A stretch of DNA of 64,000 bases from Chitinophaga varians (GCF_012641275.1 NZ_JABAIA010000002.1:1-64000), one strand, 5' to 3'. Positions 1-11,329 are shown, numbered from the stretch's first letter. Made by a program: numbers and translations. Notes: generated from the sequence alone by a model not told the origin.

Positions 1-1
1 C

Positions 2-3000
2 ATCAGCCTGCATGATGTGGGGTATACATTGCAGACCGGAAGAGAAGCCATGGACGAGCGCCTGGCAGTGGTGGTGAAAGATGTCCCGTCGTTATTGGCC
101 CAACTGGAAAAATATATATCCGGTGAAGCCGGAGAATATTACCACGATAACTGCCGTAAGGAAAAGGAAGAAAGCGTGACGGCCGGCATGTTATCAATAC
201 AGGACCTGGCAATGGTGGGCCGGTCATGGGTGAAGGGAGCGACTATTAACTGGCAGGAGCTTTATTCGGCAGGCCAGAAGCCGCGACAGATCAGCCTGCC
301 CACATACCCTTTTGAACAAAAGCGCTACTGGTATAACCTTAGACTACATGCCAATAAACAGGAGCCGGATCCGCCGCAACAGAAGCAAGACAAGATTGTA
401 CTGGCTCCACCGGGACATGTACAACGAGTAGCCCTCACCGCTGCTGCTGCCAGGATTAGCCTGGAACCACTGGTAACAGAAAAAGAACACGCTATGGCTC
501 AACCAATTATTACACTAACATCTGAACAGGATATGATAACAGAAAAAATTTACGATGCGCCGCAGGTGTTACAGCAACTGTCGTCTCTGCTGGCTGATGC
601 GTTATATATAGAAAGCACACAGTTTGATAGAGATGAAAAGTTTATTGATCTGGGACTGGATTCCATTATTGGTGTAGAGTTGCTGCAAAAAGTAAATAAT
701 TGTTTTCATACGGATATCAGTGTTACAGATCTTTATAATTATCCTACTTTAAACACGTTAGGCGCTTACATATACAGTCAGCTACCGAACGCGGTGGCAG
801 TACCGGAGAAAGAACAAGCAGACGAACAATATATTTCCTCACGACTGACAGCAGTTAAAAACGAAATACCGGAAATATTGAGACAGTTGTTGGCAGATGC
901 TTTGTATATAGCTCCAGAGCAAATCAATGACGATGAGAAGCTCATTGATATGGGACTCGATTCCATTATTGGCGTGGAATTGGTGAAAAACATGAACGAG
1001 CAACTGGGACTTCATATAGAAGCGACTGATCTTTATAATTACCCGACGCTGAGAGAACTGGCAGCTTATATTTCAACGCTGCCGCCACATGCAGCCAACC
1101 CTTCAACTATCGCCGATACGCCCGCTCTCCCGGAAACTTCTCCGATAGCAGGCAGGCAGGATAAACAGGAAACACCAAAATCTCAACCCGTCGTGGTAGC
1201 AAGTGATATTGCCATCATTGGTATGTCCGCCAGAATGCCGGGCGCTGCCAGCGCTGATATTTTCTGGGAACATCTGAAAGCAGGCAAAGATATGGTGACA
1301 GAAGTGCCGGAAGAAAGATGGCGGAAGTCGTCTTATTATCATCCGGACCCTGCTGAAAGCGGCATGTCCTACAGCAGGTGGATGGGAATACTCGATGATA
1401 TTGACCGGTTTGATCCCCTGTTCTTCAATATTTCTCCTAAGGAAGCAACATTTATGGACCCGCAACAGCGGCTCTTCCTCGAAGAATGCTGGAAAACCAT
1501 TGAGGACGCGGGGTATGACCCCAAACAGCTGGCAAACCGGGCTTGCGGGGTATACATAGGCGCTGGCTATGGTGACTATCATAAAAGAATAGGATTCAGC
1601 AATAACGACCTGGCATATCTGTTGACTGGTAACAGCAGTGCTATTTTAAGCGCGCGCATTGCGTACCTGCTTAATCTGAAAGGGCCCAGCCTGTCAATAG
1701 ATACTGCTTGTTCCAGCTCTTTAGTCGCTATTGCACATGCGTGTGACGGCTTGTTGCTGGGTAACTGTGACATGGCATTTGCCGGCGGCGTTTGTGTGCT
1801 GACAACTCCGGATATGCATATCATGACCAGTAAGGCAGGCATGTTAAGTCCGGAGGGGAAATGTAAAACATTTGACCAGCAGGCCGACGGCTTTGTGCCT
1901 GCGGAAGCAATAGGTGTGGTGTTATTGAAAAGACTGGACCAGGCAGAAAAAGACGGAGACAGAATACATGGAGTGATAAAAGGCTGGGCTGTGAACCAGG
2001 ATGGTGCTACCAACGGCATTATGGCGCCAAGTGACAAGTCGCAGACCGCATTACAACGACATGTATATGATAAATTTAAAATTCATCCCGAAACCATTAC
2101 CTATGTGGAAGCTCATGGTACCGGTACTAAACTGGGCGATCCTATCGAGGTGAAGGCGTTAAAGGAAGCTTTCAAAACCTACACCAGCAAAACCGGCTTC
2201 TGTGGTTTGGGAAGTGTTAAGTCTAATATAGGGCATTCACTGGCGGCAGCGGGAGTGGCCAGTGTTATAAAAGTGGTGCAGGCATTAAAACATAAGCAGA
2301 TACCCCCAACGATTCATTATACAAAGCTGAACGAACATATTTCACTTGAACAGACACCATTTTACATTAACACCAGTCTGAAAGACTGGGTGATACAACA
2401 CCCTGGCCTACGCCGGGCTGCTATCAACAGCTTTGGCTTTAGCGGTACCAATGCGCATATGGTGATCGAAGAATATCCAGCCAGGCCTGTTGCTGTTGCC
2501 AATACATCGCCAGCCATCATTGTCCTGTCTGCGCAGCATCCCGACAGGCTGAGGGAAATGGCCGGCAACTTGTTACAGCACTTGAAAGACTATCCTCATC
2601 TGGAGCTTCATGAAATCGGCTTTACACTGCAGACAGGGAGAGCCGCGCTGGTAGAAAGGCTTGCATTTGTCGCAAAAAGCCGGGAAGAGCTGTTGACCCG
2701 ACTGGAAGGATACATTACAGGAGGCGCGGGCGAAATTTTCACCGGTAACGTAAGAAAAGACAAAATAGACTTTTTGTTGGAAGGGATAGCGGGAAAGGCC
2801 TATATCGAGGCGGCGCTTAAAGCGAAAGAACTGAAGTCGCTCGCCCGGTTATGGGTAAAAGGTGGTGATTTCAACTGGCATTTGCTGTATGACGGCAAAT
2901 TGCCCGCCAAGGTGGGACTGCCTGCGTATTCTTTTGCGAGAGAATCTTACTGGTACGACGAAACCGTGCCCTCTGCGGAACCTTCCCGGGCAGATTACCC

Positions 3001-6000
3001 TAAAACGGAGATAAGTCAGCAACAACGATATACCAACGTATATTCCGGTCAGGAGACTTTTTTGGCAGATCATATCGTGCTGGGGGAAAAGATATTTCCG
3101 GGAGCAGCCTATCTGGAACTTGCCCGTGAAGCCGCTTCCCATATGACAGGCAGGCAGATCACCCAGTTAAAGGATATTGTCTGGATGCGGCCAATGACGA
3201 TCAACGGAGTAGGGGCGAAGGTAGATACTGTACTCACCCGGACGGGAACTGAGTGGTGCTACCAGGTTCTCCGCACTAATGGCCACGGAGAAGAAATGCA
3301 TAGCCAGGGCCGCATAGGAACCGCAATGTTGTCGTTGCCGGGAAGCCATGATCCGGAGATTATCAGAAGACGGTTACCCCGCGTTATGCATAAGAGAGAA
3401 TGTTACAACTGGTTCTCCGAAAAAGGACTTCATTATGGAGATAGTTTTCAGGGGATAACCACACTTTATTTTAATGAAACGGAAGCGCTCTCGAAAATAA
3501 CGCTTCCTCCAAGCCCGTCTTTCGTACTTACCCCGGGGATGCTGGATAGCGCGCTGCAAACCTGTGTTTGTCTGTGCACAGAAAACGAAACACAAAGGTT
3601 GCCGTTGCCCTATAGCATAAGAGAAGTGAATATCTACAGGGAACTGCCAGGAGACATCTGGTGTTACGCCAGAAAAGCGAATGGGAATGGCGTTGCACAT
3701 ACTTTCAACAACTTTGACCTGGACATCTTAAATGAAGATGGTGAGGTATTGCTGACCATCAGAGACTTTGCCGTCATTCCAATGAATACTGCGCCCCAAT
3801 ATGCTGCCAATACAAATGCATGCCAGGTGGAACCTATTGTGACACCGGCCACAGATACTGCCGGTGATCATATGCATACAGCAGCGGACCTGGATAACAG
3901 GATTAGGGAACTGCTTGTCATGATCGTATGTAAGGTGTTGAAGTTGCAGCCTGCCCAGGTTGACCCCGATACACCGCTGTTTGAATACGGTATCGATTCA
4001 ATACTGGGACTGAATCTGATCAAGGAGCTGAACGAAGCCTTGCAAACCGCTATACCGACCACTATCCTGTTTGATTATCCAACTATTAATCAATTTGCAG
4101 CATACCTGAAACTTGAATATGCTGCCAGCTTCAGAGACAGCAATCCGCAGGTGGTGAGTGGCCCGTACCAGCAACAGGCGTCGGAGCCGGCAGGAATAAC
4201 AGCACAGCATACCGGTGTTGCTGGCGGCGCAGGAAAGAGATTGTTGCTACAGGCGCCGGGGACTGTTGCCGATATACAACTGATGCCATTTGAACCAATG
4301 GCTCCCCGCGCAGGAGAAGTACTGGTAGAAGTAAAAAGTTTTGCATTGAATTTTGGGGATCTGTTATGCGTTAAGGGGTTGTATCCTAATATGCCTCCTT
4401 ATCCCTTTACTCCGGGCTTTGAAGCTGCGGGGATTGTAAGGAAAACTGGTCATGGTGTCACAGCTTTTCGTGTAGGCGATGAAGTGTTGGTTGCCGGAAA
4501 TAAAGGCCTGGGAATGCATGCAACCCATGTAACAGTTGACTGCGGGCAGCTCCTGCCCAAGCCGGAGAAACTTTCTTTTTCGGAGGCATGTGCCATGCCT
4601 GCTGTCTCCATGACAGTGGTGGAAGCATATAGAAGGGCGGGCCTGAGGTCCGGAGAAACGATACTTGTCCAGAGCGCTACCGGTGGAACCGGATTGATTG
4701 CCATACAAATGGCGCTTCATACAGGTGCCAGCGTGATCGCTACAGCCGGAAGTGAATTAAAACTTAATTACCTGAGAAAGTTGGGTGTCAGTCATGTAAT
4801 AAACTATCTGGAGCAGGATTTTGAAGAAGAGGTGAAAAAGATCACTGCCGGAAGAGGGGTGGACGTATTGATCAATACCCTGGGAGGTGAAAACATCCAA
4901 AAAGGCATTAACTGCCTGGGTAAACGGGGAAGGTATGTGGAGCTGTCAATGACCGGCATTAAATCGGCCAACAAGATTGATCTCAGTAAGTTCTCCAACA
5001 ACCAGACGTTTATCAGCCTGGATATTAACCGGTTGTTGAAGGACGACGAAAGTTATGCCAGGGAACTTTGGGATGCCTGCCAAACATTGATAGAACAGCA
5101 TGTAATAACGCCTGTTATAGGGCGGCAATTTGATCTGCAACAGTTCAGGGACGCATACACGCAACTGGAAAATAGGAGTAACATTGGTAAAATAGTTATT
5201 AATACACAAATCCCTGGACCAGTAGTCGGAGATTATAATACAGATAAGGCCAGGGAGATACGGCCGATATCACATATGGAAAGTGATATTGCAATCATCG
5301 GCATAAGCGGCCAGTTCGGGGCGGCAAATAATCTGGATGAGTTCTGGGATGTGCTCAAAAGCGGTACCAGTCTCATTGAAGAAGTGCCGCCCGAGCGTTG
5401 GGATGTGAATGCGCTTTATAGTACCAATAAGGAAGATAAAAACAAGATCTATTGTAAATGGGGCAGCTTTTTGAAAGATATTGACAAATTTGATCCTCGC
5501 TTTTTCCGGATCACGGGGGTGGAAGCCGAAACAATGGACCCGCAACAGCGCCTGTTTCTGGAGCATTGCTGGAAAGCCCTGGAAGATGCGGCCATTAACC
5601 CGGAGCAGCTCAATGGAAGCAAGTGTGGCGTCTTTGTAGGTGTTGGCCCCGGTGACTATGTGCAGCTGTCCATGAAGGCTACCACTGAAGCTTCTGCTTT
5701 CTGGGGTAATACCAGTTCTATCCTTGCCTCCCGTATTGCTTACTATTTAAATCTGAAAGGCCCGGCAGTAGCAGTGGATACCGCCTGCTCCAGCTCGCTG
5801 GTGGCCATGGATATAGCCTGTAAAAGCCTGCTGTTGGGAGAGACCGATCTTATCATATCCGGTGGCGTGACGGTATACACCACCCCCGAGTTTTACCGCC
5901 AATCATGCCGGGCGGGGATGTTGTCTCCTCATGGCCGCTGCTATACATTTGATAGAAGGGCTGATGGATTTGTTCCGGGTGAAGGTGTTGGTGTTGTGGT

Positions 6001-9000
6001 GATGAAACGGTTAAAGGATGCAGAAAGAGACGGAGACCATATATATGGGGTTATCAAAGGAATATTAACCAATCAGGATGGTACTACCAGCGGTATAACA
6101 GCGCCCAGCACCACCTCGCAGAAAAACCTGGAGACGGCGCTTTATAACAGATATAATATTGATCCGGCGACGATCTCTTATGTAGAGGCACATGGTACCG
6201 GTACCAGCCTCGGCGACCCCATTGAGTTTCAGGCCCTGTCGGCCGCATTTGGCCAGTTTACCGGCAAAAAACAGTATTGTGGGCTGGGAAGCGTAAAAAG
6301 TAATATAGGCCATACCGTTATGGCAGCAGGCGTGAGTGGTGTTTTGAAGGTCCTTCTGGCACTGAAGCACCGGCAGTTGCCTCCGACGATCAATTTCGAA
6401 GCCTGTAATACACTGATTAGCCTCGAAGACAGCCCCTTTCGCATACAGGACAGGCTAACCAGCTGGGAAGCACCAGATGGTCTCCCACGCCGGGCTGCAG
6501 TGAGTAGTTTTGGCTTCAGTGGTACAAATGCCCATGTTGTCATCGAAGAATATGTGGCGCCGGATACAGGAAGACGTTTTTCCGGGCCAGTTATCCTGCC
6601 TTTGTCCGCCAGGAACGCTGACCGGCTCCGGAAGCTGGCAGAAAATCTGAAACAATATGTGGAGAAGTTCCCGGCATTGGAACTGCATGATATCGCTTAT
6701 ACGCTGCAGATAGGCAGAAAGGCAATGGAAGAACGACTGGCAATAGTGGCGACAGATAAAGAAACACTGGTGGCAGTACTTACAGCTTATATAAAAGGAG
6801 ACACCCGCCATCTTTTAACAGGCAATATCAGGAAGAACGCAACACCGGGTGGCGTGGAAAGCGGTACTGTAAAGGCATTGGTCGACCGGCATATGCGGTA
6901 CAGGGAGCTGAAAGCCCTGGCAGAACTATGGGTGCAGGGTGCTACGGTCCGCTGGGAGCAGCTATACGCTCAGCAACTGCCCGCCAGGATCAGCTTGCCG
7001 GCTTATCCCTTTGCAAGAGAGAGATATTGGCTCGCTACCTCAGACACTGCTGCGCAGCCTGTAATACCTGCTGCTACTAAAGAAAAGGAAACAGCAGAAA
7101 TATTGTGTTTCGTTCCCGAATGGGAACAGGTGGCTACACAAAGTGCCGGACAGCTGTCTGGTAATGGTATCCACGTCGTGCTCCCCGGCGGCGCAGACCG
7201 GCCGTTCACGGAAAAACTGGAGGCGATATTGCAGCAGCGTGGCCTTCCGGTGGTGGTGCAACAGACCGCTGAGATACTACCAGACGGAACGACGGATGTC
7301 TACCTGCTACATGGCCTGAACAAAGACACAGCCGTAATAGGAGATCAGGAACGACAGTTTTTTACGGCTGTAAAGCAGTTGTTGTTTTCCGGTTATCGTG
7401 ACAGAAAGCTAAATCTTACTATTGTCATTGCCCATACCCAGCAGATACTCGCGGCCGATAAGGTATCAGTAACAGGCAGCGGTATTACCGGCCTGGCTGG
7501 CTCGCTGGCCAAAGAACAACCATTGTGGCGTGTACGGGTGATAGATATCGAAAACGATAATGACATTCCATCCCTGCCAGACACACCTTACCATAAAGAC
7601 GGAACGGTATGCGGCTACCGGCATGGAGCGTACTATGAACGCAAGCTTCGCACAATAAAAGCAGGCAACACCGGAAAAAGCCGCTTCCGGCAAAATGGGA
7701 CCTACGTGATCCTCGGCGGTGCCGGCGGTCTTGGCCGGGAAACGACGGCATATCTCATCAGGAAGCACAATGCCCGGGTGATCTGGCTGGGACGAAGAGC
7801 ACAGGATGAACAAATCAGCCGTTGGCAGGATACCGTGTCAGTGTCCGGCAACCGGCCGGTATATATTCAGTGTGACGCAACCGACAGGGCCGACATGGAA
7901 CATGCGTATGCTGCAATTAAGTCGGCATATGGGCCTGTACATGGACTGATCCACTCAGCTATTGTATTAAATGACAAATTGCTGAAAGATATGAGTGATC
8001 AGGACTTTGAAGGTCCATTTGCCGTGAAAGCCTCCAGCAGCCATTGTTTGGTGGAAACATTCCGCAATGAACCATTGGATTTTATCTGTTTTTATTCTTC
8101 GGCGCAATCACAATGGAATGCTGCCGGCCAGAGTAATTATTCTGCCGGCTGTAGCTACAAGGACAGCTACGCCCATGCCGTTAGCCATCAATTGCCAATA
8201 CCGGTGTATATCATTAACTGGGGATATTGGGGAGAAGTGGGAATCGTATCTTCTTCCGATTACCAGCGGAGAATGGCGTTCATGGGAGTGGAAAGCATCT
8301 CCTCTGCGGAAGGAATGGCGTTGCTGGAAGCGGTACTGGAAGGAAATACAAGGCAGGTGATTTATGCAAAGCTAACTGCAGCGGCCAGAGCTATGCTGCC
8401 TTTAACGACCAAAACCGAAAAAGTCCTCCCGGAATTATCGCTGCCGCCGATACCGCCTTACCATCCTGCAACAGAAGTGGAACAGCCATTTGAAGCCATC
8501 TGCGCGAAAGGGCTGTTGCAGGTATTCCTGGAATTCGGGCTGCAAACGGAACAGCCAGCGGAAATAGCTACAAAGTATCATCGTTTGTTTAAGGTATTGA
8601 TAGGTTTCCTGGTGGACCGTGGTTATCTGGAGAAAAAAGGAAGCGCATTGGTGATACCGGAAGCCATACAAAACAGCTTGCCGGGCTTTAATGTGGCAGC
8701 GTCTATCGATGCATTGACAGCAACTCATACATCCTATACGCCCCACAGTAAACTGCTAAAGGCTTGCCTGGGAGCTTTCGGCGCAATATTGACAGGAAAA
8801 GCGAGGGCTACAGACGTCATCTTTCCGGGAGGAAGTATGGAGCATGTAAGCGGAATATACAAAGGGAACTATCAGTCTGACTACTTTAATGATGTATTAT
8901 CGGAAGTAGTACTGAGCCGGGTGAAAGATATCTCTGATCATTTAGCCGGCGGAGAGAAGGTGCGTATACTGGAAGTAGGGGCTGGTACAGGAGGCAGTAG

Positions 9001-11329
9001 CGAGGTCATATTCCGGAAGCTCCGGGCCTATAGTGATCGGGTCGAATATGTGTACACCGATATCTCCCGCAGCTTTCTGTTACATGCTGAAGCTCATTAC
9101 AGAGAGTTGGCTCCTTACTTAAAAACGGCCGTTTTAAATATAGAATCGCCGGTAGCCGGACAAGCACAGCCCATTGAATATTATGATATAGTGATAGGCT
9201 CCAATGTAGTACATGCCACCCGTAACATATATCGGACATTGAACAATATCAGGCCTTTACTGAAGAAAAACGGGTTATTGCTGTTGAATGAAATTGTTAC
9301 CACTAATCTGTTTACCACACTGACATTCGGATTACTTGACGGATGGTGGCTATATGAAGATGAGGCCCTGCGAATGGAAGGAAGCCCCTGCCTGTCGTCT
9401 GGAAGCTGGGCGGCCGTGCTGGCAAAAAGCGGTTTTGGACAGGTCTCTTTCCATCCGTCGGACAGTGGGTTACCGCAGCAGATCATTGCCGCAGTCAATA
9501 GTGGACAGACGGAAATTAAGGTGCATGAAGCACCGCCTGTTTCTGCCAATGTTGCCAGGGCTCCTCAGGCGCCTGTAAGCCCCTCCGCGGGACAGCAGCA
9601 TAATGAATGGCTGACTGCACAGCTGCTGGCGATTGCATCAGCAACCATCAAAATACCACAGGCCGATCTCGATGTGAATGAACACTTCATGGATTATGGT
9701 TTTGATTCTATATTGGCCAATACTTTTATACGGAACATTAACGAAGTATTGAAGATAACGCTGACACCTTCTGATATTTATAACAATACCAATATCGTTG
9801 ACCTGGCCGGTTTTATACAGACCTGCTATGGAGAAAATTTAAACCGTCCGGCAGAATGCAACCCGGATAAAGAACCCGCAGATGATGTTCCTGTTGTACC
9901 TGAAACCCTGCATTATCCGCTATCCGAAGCACAAAAAGGCCTGTGGTACAATCAGGAAATGGATGCCGGCAATTTTGTGTATAATATTCCCCTGGCATTT
10001 ACTTTTACCGGGCAGGCCAACAAAGATCAGCTGGTGTATGCCTATCGCCTGATGTTGCACGAACATCCGATTTTGAGGGCCGGTTTCGGTATTGACGAAG
10101 AAACAGGCACCGTTTGCCAAAAGATTAATATGGTGGAGGATGCGCTGTTTGTTGACTTTGTCGAAATTAACGAACAGCATGATGTCAGTGCGGAGTTCAA
10201 CCGGTTACTGAAAATGCCGTTTAATCTGAGACAGGATACACCTGTTCGCTTTTATATCCGACAGGACAAGATGAGCAAAAAGATGTATCTGTTGTTTGTA
10301 TTTCATCATATCGTATTTGATGGAATGTCTGGCGGGGTATTTATGCGGTCGTTCCTTGAGAAATGCCAAAAGCTTCACAGTGGCGGTATTGTGATTCCGC
10401 GGGACGAGGACCGGGCCTTTTTCAGTTTTGTGGAAGATGAACGTTTGTTTATGAAAAGTGAAAGAGGAGGTCTTAGCCTGGCTTACTGGAGGGAAAAGCT
10501 TTCAGGTACGCTACCGGTATTGTCATTGCCTTTTGATACCGTTGCTTCCGCTGCGGGCACCGGATATAGTGAAAAATTGGTTTCCCCGGAGATGTCACAG
10601 GAACTGAGATCATTGTCAAAGAAACTGAATGTTAGTCTGTCTTCGTTGATGTTGAGTACTTTTACTTTATTGCTGTATAAAATAACTGGTGAAGAGGACA
10701 TCCTTACACTAATGCCTGTGGCCAACAGACCTGGGAAACAACACGAATCGGCCATCGGTTTTTATGTCAATATGATGATTGTCAGAAATAGCGTCCCAGG
10801 CGATAAAATATTTGCATCGTTTGTGGATGACGTGAAAAATGGGGTAGTCAGCGGTTTTGACCACATCGGGTATCCGTTTACAAGCCTTGTTTCGGCCCTG
10901 CAGCTGGGAGGGGGACAAGGGAAACTGCCACTGTTCAGAACGACCTATAACTTTCAGAATATTTACGACAATGTGCTGAAAATGGAAAATGGCCCTGAAG
11001 AAGTGAAGATGATGAACGGATTTTTACAGGAAACGGAGAGTGAATATACGATGGAGGTATTTGACCTGAAAAAAACACTCTGTCTGCGTCTGAAATATGA
11101 CCGGTCATTGTTTTTACCGTCAACAGTTGAGGCTCATCTGACCTATTTTACTAATCTCTTAACCGCTGTTCTGGAGGATAGCAGTAAAAAATTAAAAGAA
11201 TATGATATCTTATCCCCGGAAATGAGAGAGCAGTTATTAGCGGGATACTATCAGGCATCTGATTATGATGAAAATGAAACCTTTACAGGACTGTTTGAAA
11301 AGCAGTTCGGACACAGTACGGAAGTATAA
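2..11329 (+). CDS. Trans-AT polyketide synthase / NRPS hybrid, 3' part (5' end outside window)
   Basis: Assembly-line enzyme; the frame is open to the left edge, so only the C-terminal ~3775 codons are present. Visible order by nucleotide: post-KS linker (2-350); tandem ACPs (Ser codons 662 and 962, both GLDSIIG); KS (1204-2490; Cys codon 1709, His codons 2114 and 2234); linker; DH (3020-3800; HxxxGxxxxP with His codon 3071, Asp codon 3545); ACP (Ser 3998); MDR-type enoylreductase (4230-5210, motif ATGGTG); KS (5281-6560; Cys 5786, His 6191 and 6311); linker; KR (7090-8370; GGAGGLG, Tyr codon 8138); C-methyltransferase (about 8700-9500, EVGAGTGG); ACP (Ser 9707); condensation domain (9905-11230, HHIVFDG). 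Every visible catalytic motif is intact. No acyltransferase domain occurs in any visible module, which points to the trans-AT class. After the C domain the protein stops within the first residues of what would be an adenylation domain (GLFEKQF), with no thioesterase. The product is unknown. Confidence 0.95.
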   Translation: MSLHDVGYTLQTGREAMDERLAVVVKDVPSLLAQLEKYISGEAGEYYHDNCRKEKEESVTAGMLSIQDLAMVGRSWVKGATINWQELYSAGQKPRQISLPTYPFEQKRYWYNLRLHANKQEPDPPQQKQDKIVLAPPGHVQRVALTAAAARISLEPLVTEKEHAMAQPIITLTSEQDMITEKIYDAPQVLQQLSSLLADALYIESTQFDRDEKFIDLGLDSIIGVELLQKVNNCFHTDISVTDLYNYPTLNTLGAYIYSQLPNAVAVPEKEQADEQYISSRLTAVKNEIPEILRQLLADALYIAPEQINDDEKLIDMGLDSIIGVELVKNMNEQLGLHIEATDLYNYPTLRELAAYISTLPPHAANPSTIADTPALPETSPIAGRQDKQETPKSQPVVVASDIAIIGMSARMPGAASADIFWEHLKAGKDMVTEVPEERWRKSSYYHPDPAESGMSYSRWMGILDDIDRFDPLFFNISPKEATFMDPQQRLFLEECWKTIEDAGYDPKQLANRACGVYIGAGYGDYHKRIGFSNNDLAYLLTGNSSAILSARIAYLLNLKGPSLSIDTACSSSLVAIAHACDGLLLGNCDMAFAGGVCVLTTPDMHIMTSKAGMLSPEGKCKTFDQQADGFVPAEAIGVVLLKRLDQAEKDGDRIHGVIKGWAVNQDGATNGIMAPSDKSQTALQRHVYDKFKIHPETITYVEAHGTGTKLGDPIEVKALKEAFKTYTSKTGFCGLGSVKSNIGHSLAAAGVASVIKVVQALKHKQIPPTIHYTKLNEHISLEQTPFYINTSLKDWVIQHPGLRRAAINSFGFSGTNAHMVIEEYPARPVAVANTSPAIIVLSAQHPDRLREMAGNLLQHLKDYPHLELHEIGFTLQTGRAALVERLAFVAKSREELLTRLEGYITGGAGEIFTGNVRKDKIDFLLEGIAGKAYIEAALKAKELKSLARLWVKGGDFNWHLLYDGKLPAKVGLPAYSFARESYWYDETVPSAEPSRADYPKTEISQQQRYTNVYSGQETFLADHIVLGEKIFPGAAYLELAREAASHMTGRQITQLKDIVWMRPMTINGVGAKVDTVLTRTGTEWCYQVLRTNGHGEEMHSQGRIGTAMLSLPGSHDPEIIRRRLPRVMHKRECYNWFSEKGLHYGDSFQGITTLYFNETEALSKITLPPSPSFVLTPGMLDSALQTCVCLCTENETQRLPLPYSIREVNIYRELPGDIWCYARKANGNGVAHTFNNFDLDILNEDGEVLLTIRDFAVIPMNTAPQYAANTNACQVEPIVTPATDTAGDHMHTAADLDNRIRELLVMIVCKVLKLQPAQVDPDTPLFEYGIDSILGLNLIKELNEALQTAIPTTILFDYPTINQFAAYLKLEYAASFRDSNPQVVSGPYQQQASEPAGITAQHTGVAGGAGKRLLLQAPGTVADIQLMPFEPMAPRAGEVLVEVKSFALNFGDLLCVKGLYPNMPPYPFTPGFEAAGIVRKTGHGVTAFRVGDEVLVAGNKGLGMHATHVTVDCGQLLPKPEKLSFSEACAMPAVSMTVVEAYRRAGLRSGETILVQSATGGTGLIAIQMALHTGASVIATAGSELKLNYLRKLGVSHVINYLEQDFEEEVKKITAGRGVDVLINTLGGENIQKGINCLGKRGRYVELSMTGIKSANKIDLSKFSNNQTFISLDINRLLKDDESYARELWDACQTLIEQHVITPVIGRQFDLQQFRDAYTQLENRSNIGKIVINTQIPGPVVGDYNTDKAREIRPISHMESDIAIIGISGQFGAANNLDEFWDVLKSGTSLIEEVPPERWDVNALYSTNKEDKNKIYCKWGSFLKDIDKFDPRFFRITGVEAETMDPQQRLFLEHCWKALEDAAINPEQLNGSKCGVFVGVGPGDYVQLSMKATTEASAFWGNTSSILASRIAYYLNLKGPAVAVDTACSSSLVAMDIACKSLLLGETDLIISGGVTVYTTPEFYRQSCRAGMLSPHGRCYTFDRRADGFVPGEGVGVVVMKRLKDAERDGDHIYGVIKGILTNQDGTTSGITAPSTTSQKNLETALYNRYNIDPATISYVEAHGTGTSLGDPIEFQALSAAFGQFTGKKQYCGLGSVKSNIGHTVMAAGVSGVLKVLLALKHRQLPPTINFEACNTLISLEDSPFRIQDRLTSWEAPDGLPRRAAVSSFGFSGTNAHVVIEEYVAPDTGRRFSGPVILPLSARNADRLRKLAENLKQYVEKFPALELHDIAYTLQIGRKAMEERLAIVATDKETLVAVLTAYIKGDTRHLLTGNIRKNATPGGVESGTVKALVDRHMRYRELKALAELWVQGATVRWEQLYAQQLPARISLPAYPFARERYWLATSDTAAQPVIPAATKEKETAEILCFVPEWEQVATQSAGQLSGNGIHVVLPGGADRPFTEKLEAILQQRGLPVVVQQTAEILPDGTTDVYLLHGLNKDTAVIGDQERQFFTAVKQLLFSGYRDRKLNLTIVIAHTQQILAADKVSVTGSGITGLAGSLAKEQPLWRVRVIDIENDNDIPSLPDTPYHKDGTVCGYRHGAYYERKLRTIKAGNTGKSRFRQNGTYVILGGAGGLGRETTAYLIRKHNARVIWLGRRAQDEQISRWQDTVSVSGNRPVYIQCDATDRADMEHAYAAIKSAYGPVHGLIHSAIVLNDKLLKDMSDQDFEGPFAVKASSSHCLVETFRNEPLDFICFYSSAQSQWNAAGQSNYSAGCSYKDSYAHAVSHQLPIPVYIINWGYWGEVGIVSSSDYQRRMAFMGVESISSAEGMALLEAVLEGNTRQVIYAKLTAAARAMLPLTTKTEKVLPELSLPPIPPYHPATEVEQPFEAICAKGLLQVFLEFGLQTEQPAEIATKYHRLFKVLIGFLVDRGYLEKKGSALVIPEAIQNSLPGFNVAASIDALTATHTSYTPHSKLLKACLGAFGAILTGKARATDVIFPGGSMEHVSGIYKGNYQSDYFNDVLSEVVLSRVKDISDHLAGGEKVRILEVGAGTGGSSEVIFRKLRAYSDRVEYVYTDISRSFLLHAEAHYRELAPYLKTAVLNIESPVAGQAQPIEYYDIVIGSNVVHATRNIYRTLNNIRPLLKKNGLLLLNEIVTTNLFTTLTFGLLDGWWLYEDEALRMEGSPCLSSGSWAAVLAKSGFGQVSFHPSDSGLPQQIIAAVNSGQTEIKVHEAPPVSANVARAPQAPVSPSAGQQHNEWLTAQLLAIASATIKIPQADLDVNEHFMDYGFDSILANTFIRNINEVLKITLTPSDIYNNTNIVDLAGFIQTCYGENLNRPAECNPDKEPADDVPVVPETLHYPLSEAQKGLWYNQEMDAGNFVYNIPLAFTFTGQANKDQLVYAYRLMLHEHPILRAGFGIDEETGTVCQKINMVEDALFVDFVEINEQHDVSAEFNRLLKMPFNLRQDTPVRFYIRQDKMSKKMYLLFVFHHIVFDGMSGGVFMRSFLEKCQKLHSGGIVIPRDEDRAFFSFVEDERLFMKSERGGLSLAYWREKLSGTLPVLSLPFDTVASAAGTGYSEKLVSPEMSQELRSLSKKLNVSLSSLMLSTFTLLLYKITGEEDILTLMPVANRPGKQHESAIGFYVNMMIVRNSVPGDKIFASFVDDVKNGVVSGFDHIGYPFTSLVSALQLGGGQGKLPLFRTTYNFQNIYDNVLKMENGPEEVKMMNGFLQETESEYTMEVFDLKKTLCLRLKYDRSLFLPSTVEAHLTYFTNLLTAVLEDSSKKLKEYDILSPEMREQLLAGYYQASDYDENETFTGLFEKQFGHSTEV

